Assembly: GCF_007830545.1 (NCBI RefSeq)
Contig: NZ_VLLF01000005.1
Coordinates: 1-64,000 of the forward strand
Direction of reading: 5' to 3'
Source: Roseibium hamelinense
Lineage (GTDB): Bacteria; Pseudomonadota; Alphaproteobacteria; Rhizobiales; Stappiaceae
Length of the DNA stretch: 64,000 nucleotides
In this document: positions 60,770 through 64,000 of the stretch, one piece after another
Layout: each line of letters starts with the position of its first letter
How positions within the stretch are numbered: position 1 is the first letter of the stretch
Made by a program: the position numbers and the translations under genes
The notes under the pieces: generated by a model
Told to the model about the DNA's origin: nothing
Database searches by the model: none
The model's input: only the letters and a program-made list of their open reading frames with translations

Positions 60770-62552
60770 ATGAGAATGACGACCGAGGAAGCCTTCGTAA
60801 AAGTCCTGCAACGGCATGGGATTGAGCATGCGTTTGGGATTATCGGCTCTGCCTTCATGCCGATTTCCGATCTGTTTCCAAAAGCGGGGATTGCGTTTTG
60901 GGATTGCGCGCACGAAGGCTCGGGCGGGATGATGGCCGATGGCTATACCCGGGCGACAGGCAAACTCAGCATGATGATTGCCCAGAACGGTCCGGGTATC
61001 ACAAACTTCGTTACGGCCGTAAAAACCGCCTACTGGAATCACACTCCTTTGCTTCTGGTTACGCCGCAGGCGGCGAATAAGACCTTGGGACAGGGCGGTT
61101 TTCAGGAAGTTGAGCAGATGGCTCTTTTCAAGGACATGGTTGCCTATCAAGAAGAGGTCCGTGACGCATCCCGCGTCGCCGAAGTCCTGAACCGGGTTAT
61201 TCTTCAGGCAAAACGTGCAAGCGCGCCGGCCCAGATCAACATGCCGCGCGATTTCTGGACCCAGGTCATTGACATTGACCTTCCGCCGATCGTGGATTTT
61301 GAACGCTCGTCCGGCGGTGATACAGCCATTCAGGAAGCTGCGGACCTGCTCAGCAGTGCCAAACACCCGGTCATCCTCAACGGTGCTGGCGTGGTTCTGG
61401 CTGACGCAATCGGCGATACGATCGCACTCGCGGAACGTCTGGATGCGCCTGTGTGTTGCGGTTATCAGCACAATGATGCGTTCCCCGGCTCGCACCGTTT
61501 TTGCAGGACCGCTCGGCTACAACGGATCAAAGGCGGGCATGGAACTGATCGCCAAGGCCGATGTTGTTCTGGCGCTTGGCACGCGCCTCAATCCGTTCTC
61601 AACGCTGCCCGGATATGGCATCGATTACTGGCCCAATAATGCCAAGATCATACAGGTGGACATCAACCCCGACCGGATCGGTCTGACCAAGCCGGTGAGC
61701 GTTGGTATCGTTGGGGATGCAAAGAAAGTCTCCCAGTCAATCCTCTCAGAGCTGGCTCCCAACGCTGGTGACGCCGGGCGGGAAGAGCGTAAGCACGAGA
61801 TTGCGCAGACAAAGTCCCGCTGGGCGCAGCAGCTTTCGTCCATGGACCACGAGGACGACGATCCGGGTACGAGCTGGAACGAGCGCGCCCGCGCTGCCAA
61901 ACCGGATTGGCTCAGCCCGCGCAAGGCCTGGCGGGCCATTCAAGCCGCTCTGCCGCGTGAAGCGATCATCAGCTCCGATATCGGCAATAACTGCGCCATC
62001 GGGAATGCCTATCCGAGTTTTGAGGTGGGCCGGAAATACCTTGCGCCGGGACTGTTCGGCCCTTGTGGTTACGGCCTTCCGGCAATTGTCGGCGCAAAGA
62101 TTGGCTGTCCAGATACGCCGGTCGTCGGGTTTGCCGGCGATGGCGCGTTTGGCATCGCTGTAACGGAACTGACGGCCATTGGCCGAAGCGAATGGCCGGC
62201 AATTACCATGGTCGTCTTCCGCAACTACCAGTGGGGGGCGGAGAAGAGGAACTCTACGCTTTGGTATGACGACAATTTCGTCGGCACAGAACTTGACGAC
62301 AATGTCAGCTACGCAGCCATTGCGAAGGCTTGCGGTCATAAGGGAGAGGTTGCCCGCACCATGGACGAGCTGACCGAAAAGCTCGATGCGGCGGTCAAGA
62401 ACCAGATGGAAAACGGCAAGACCACGGTGGTGGAAGTTCTGATCAATCAGGAACTCGGCGAGCCATTCCGGCGCGATGCCATGAAGAAACCGGTTGTTGT
62501 TGCCGGGATCGACCCGGCAGATATGCGGCCGCAGCGGAAAGCCGTTGCGTAG
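60770..62552 (+). pseudogene. xsc: Sulfoacetaldehyde acetyltransferase Xsc, frameshifted
   Basis: Two overlapping frames together give a full-length TPP enzyme of about 594 aa. Frame 1 from ATG 60770 (MRMTTEEAFVKVLQRHGIEHAFGIIG) reads through AQNGPGITNFVTAVK and VCCGYQHNDAFPGSH. At about 61493-61505 reading must move to another frame, which continues AGPLGYNGSKAGMELIAKADV through the TPP-binding GFAGDGAFGIAVTEL to PADMRPQRKAVA. Two bases appear to be missing near CACCGTTTTTGC. Either the gene is broken or this is an assembly or base-call error at the T-run. Xsc converts sulfoacetaldehyde plus phosphate to acetyl phosphate and sulfite. tauR and tpa flank it. Confidence 0.88.
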
Positions 62553-62577
62553 CTATCTCGATAGGCACCCGCATAAA

Positions 62578-62612
62578 CGATCGTCGGCCGTTTTCCGGCG
62601 ATCGCCCATTTT
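62578..62612. terminator. Bidirectional terminator between xsc and tpa
   Basis: CGATCGTCGG (62578-62587) pairs with CCGGCGATCG (62595-62604) with one wobble. ATTTT follows on the plus strand and TTTATG on the minus strand. It sits between convergent genes. Confidence 0.6.
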
Positions 62613-62668
62613 CGAGTACTCATTCTGACTGAAACGCTCTGGTACTTCGATTGTCTCTTCCGCAAGCC

Positions 62669-64000
62669 TTAGTGAAAAACGTGTGTCAGAGCACGATCAA
62701 TGGCATCCGTGATTTGATCAATATCGTCGGTCTTCGCTATCAATGCCGGGGCCAAGCACAATGTGTTGTTGAAACCGGTTAGGGCACGGTTTGTCATGCC
62801 TATGATGACACCTTGAGCCAGGCAATGTGAAACAACAGCCTGCACATGCGCCTCGTCTGCCGGTAACTTCGTGTGTCTGTCAGACACAAGTTCTACGCCG
62901 GCAAACAAGCCGCGGCCGCGGACATCACCCACAACAGCGTGTTTATCCTGAAGTACTTGAAGATTGGTCATCAGCCGCCGTCCCATCATGAACGTGTTTT
63001 CTAAGAGCTTTTCGGCTTCGATGATCCGCATGTTTTCGAGCGCGGCTGCAGGCCCGGCAGTGCATCCTCCGTATGTAGAAATATCACGGAAGTAACCAAG
63101 AGGATCCAGCGTTTCATCCTTGAACATGTCGAAGATCGCCTCGGTTGTCACTGTGCAAGAAATTGCGGCGTATCCGGAGGCAACTCCCTTTGCCATCGTG
63201 ACGAAGTCGGGCTTGATATCGAATTGCTGATAACCGAACCACGTCCCAAGGCGCCCGAGACCGCAAACAACCTCATCAAGATGCAGCAGAACATCATAGC
63301 GACTGCAGATATCCTGAACCCGCTCCCAGTACCCAGTTGGCGGCACAATTACGCCGCCGCCCGCTGTCAAGGTTTCCAGACAGAGCGCACCGACCGTGTC
63401 GGGCCCTTCTCTTAAAATGACGGCTTCAATTGCATCGGCAGCCCGCTCACCATAGCACTCCGCGCTTTCAAACTGGCTTCGGTATTCAAGGCAATGCGGC
63501 ACCGGTACGAAACCAGGCGTAAAGGGACCGTAGTGTGCCGATCGCTCATTCTGCCCCCCAGCGGAAAGCGCTGTAATAGTTGTTCCGTGATAGTCCCGTT
63601 CGCGATAGAGAATTTTCGACTTTCGTCCGCCATGGTGTTGATGCGATATCTGGCGCACCATTTTGAAGACCTTCTCGTTCGCTTCCGAGCCCGAACTGGA
63701 ATAAAATACCCTGCTCATGCCCGGCATCTTTGTAATGAGCTTTTGCGCAAACTTTGCGCCCGGCACAGACCCCATCGAATTGGCGAAAAAATTTATTTTG
63801 ACAAGCTGATCGCGAACAGCATCCGCAATGCTCTCCCTCCCGTAGCCGACATTCACTGTCCACACACCGCCCGAAACTGCATCCAAGTGTTCCTTACCAG
63901 CGGCGTTCCAGACCTTCATGCCCTTGCCCTCGACGATGAGCGTCGGGTCTTGAACTTCAAAGGCCTTGTGCTGGGTCATGTGGTGCCAAACGTGGGCGCG
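62669..64000 (-). CDS. tpa: Taurine--pyruvate aminotransferase Tpa (5' end beyond window)
   Basis: At least 443 aa of a class III PLP aminotransferase that converts taurine and pyruvate to sulfoacetaldehyde and alanine. TQHKAFEVQDPTLIVEGKG and AVSGGVWTVNVGYGRESIADAV match the Tpa N-terminal region. PLP-related parts: YSSSGSEANEKVFKMVRQI, LLHLDEVVCGLGRLGTWF and the Schiff-base Lys in TMAKGVASGYAAI. The frame is open to the last base, and Tpa proteins normally start about 20 residues before MTQHKAF, so the true start is probably outside the window. Confidence 0.9.
   Translation of the reverse strand, partial: RAHVWHHMTQHKAFEVQDPTLIVEGKGMKVWNAAGKEHLDAVSGGVWTVNVGYGRESIADAVRDQLVKINFFANSMGSVPGAKFAQKLITKMPGMSRVFYSSSGSEANEKVFKMVRQISHQHHGGRKSKILYRERDYHGTTITALSAGGQNERSAHYGPFTPGFVPVPHCLEYRSQFESAECYGERAADAIEAVILREGPDTVGALCLETLTAGGGVIVPPTGYWERVQDICSRYDVLLHLDEVVCGLGRLGTWFGYQQFDIKPDFVTMAKGVASGYAAISCTVTTEAIFDMFKDETLDPLGYFRDISTYGGCTAGPAAALENMRIIEAEKLLENTFMMGRRLMTNLQVLQDKHAVVGDVRGRGLFAGVELVSDRHTKLPADEAHVQAVVSHCLAQGVIIGMTNRALTGFNNTLCLAPALIAKTDDIDQITDAIDRALTHVFH

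Overview
The window looks like a chromosome segment of an alphaproteobacterium of the Stappiaceae type (Roseibium/Labrenzia-like). This rests on gene content and order (lptC-lptA-lptB-rpoN-hpf-ptsN, the cob gene set, a tauR-xsc-tpa taurine block, a bciA-type divinyl chlorophyllide reductase) and on moderately high GC. The taxonomic call is inference. A bacteriochlorophyll-pathway gene suggests a present or past aerobic anoxygenic phototroph.

Region 1 (1-7350) is accessory DNA. It starts with an insertion-sequence graveyard: a truncated IS256-family transposase joined to an IS3-family remnant. An integrated replicating element or phage-satellite-like island follows. It holds a P4-type tyrosine integrase, an unrecognised 222-aa partner coupled to it, a 56-aa AlpA-like excisionase, two tiny coupled ORFs, a primase-polymerase and a RepA-like helicase. 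Just downstream of the helicase lie ten copies of TGTTACC/GGTAACA in 244 bp, an iteron-like candidate replication origin. An orphan rho-independent terminator marks the probable right junction.

Region 2 (7364-14098) is mostly chromosomal: bciA, a GcvR-like double-ACT protein, a heme-sensor PP2C phosphatase, a PepSY membrane protein with a DUF2946-like partner, and a YegD-type Hsp70.

Region 3 (14403-26018) is a nearly complete corrin-ring pathway. The presence of CbiX, CbiG and CbiD, with no CobG, CobZ or CobF in the window, points to the cobalt-early branch although several enzymes carry Cob names. The operon includes a CbiG-CobJ fusion, a His-rich CbiX and an unrecognised 82-aa ORF wedged between cobH and cobL.

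Region 4 (26025-40762) is a surface-polysaccharide locus: WecG-type transferase, Wzz-like co-polymerase, Wzy-like polymerase, two GT4 enzymes, a NodB deacetylase, a Wzx flippase, a GH5 hydrolase, a tandem alpha/beta hydrolase and a GH2 mannosidase-like enzyme. The GH2 gene is the last gene of a compact operon (44146 to 38276) encoding a carrier protein, an acyl-CoA-dehydrogenase-fold protein, an amino acid:[carrier protein] ligase (a tRNA-synthetase homolog) and a DUF1839 protein. This is the least understood system here and probably makes or attaches an aminoacyl-derived group. A second compact operon (47796 to 44500) joins a zinc-type dehydrogenase, a pterin-synthase-like protein lacking key residues, a GT4 and a methyltransferase. 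It diverges from opgH across a perfect 9-bp inverted repeat.

Region 5 (47894-56121) is core envelope and regulation: opgH, ptsN, hpf, rpoN, lptB, lptA, lptC, an RNase D and a cytochrome c-prime. Region 6 (56156-64000) has cueR and copA with a recognisable 19-bp-spacer CueR promoter, then tauR, a frameshifted xsc and tpa, which runs off the window end. I saw no rRNA, tRNA, CRISPR array or cobalamin riboswitch.
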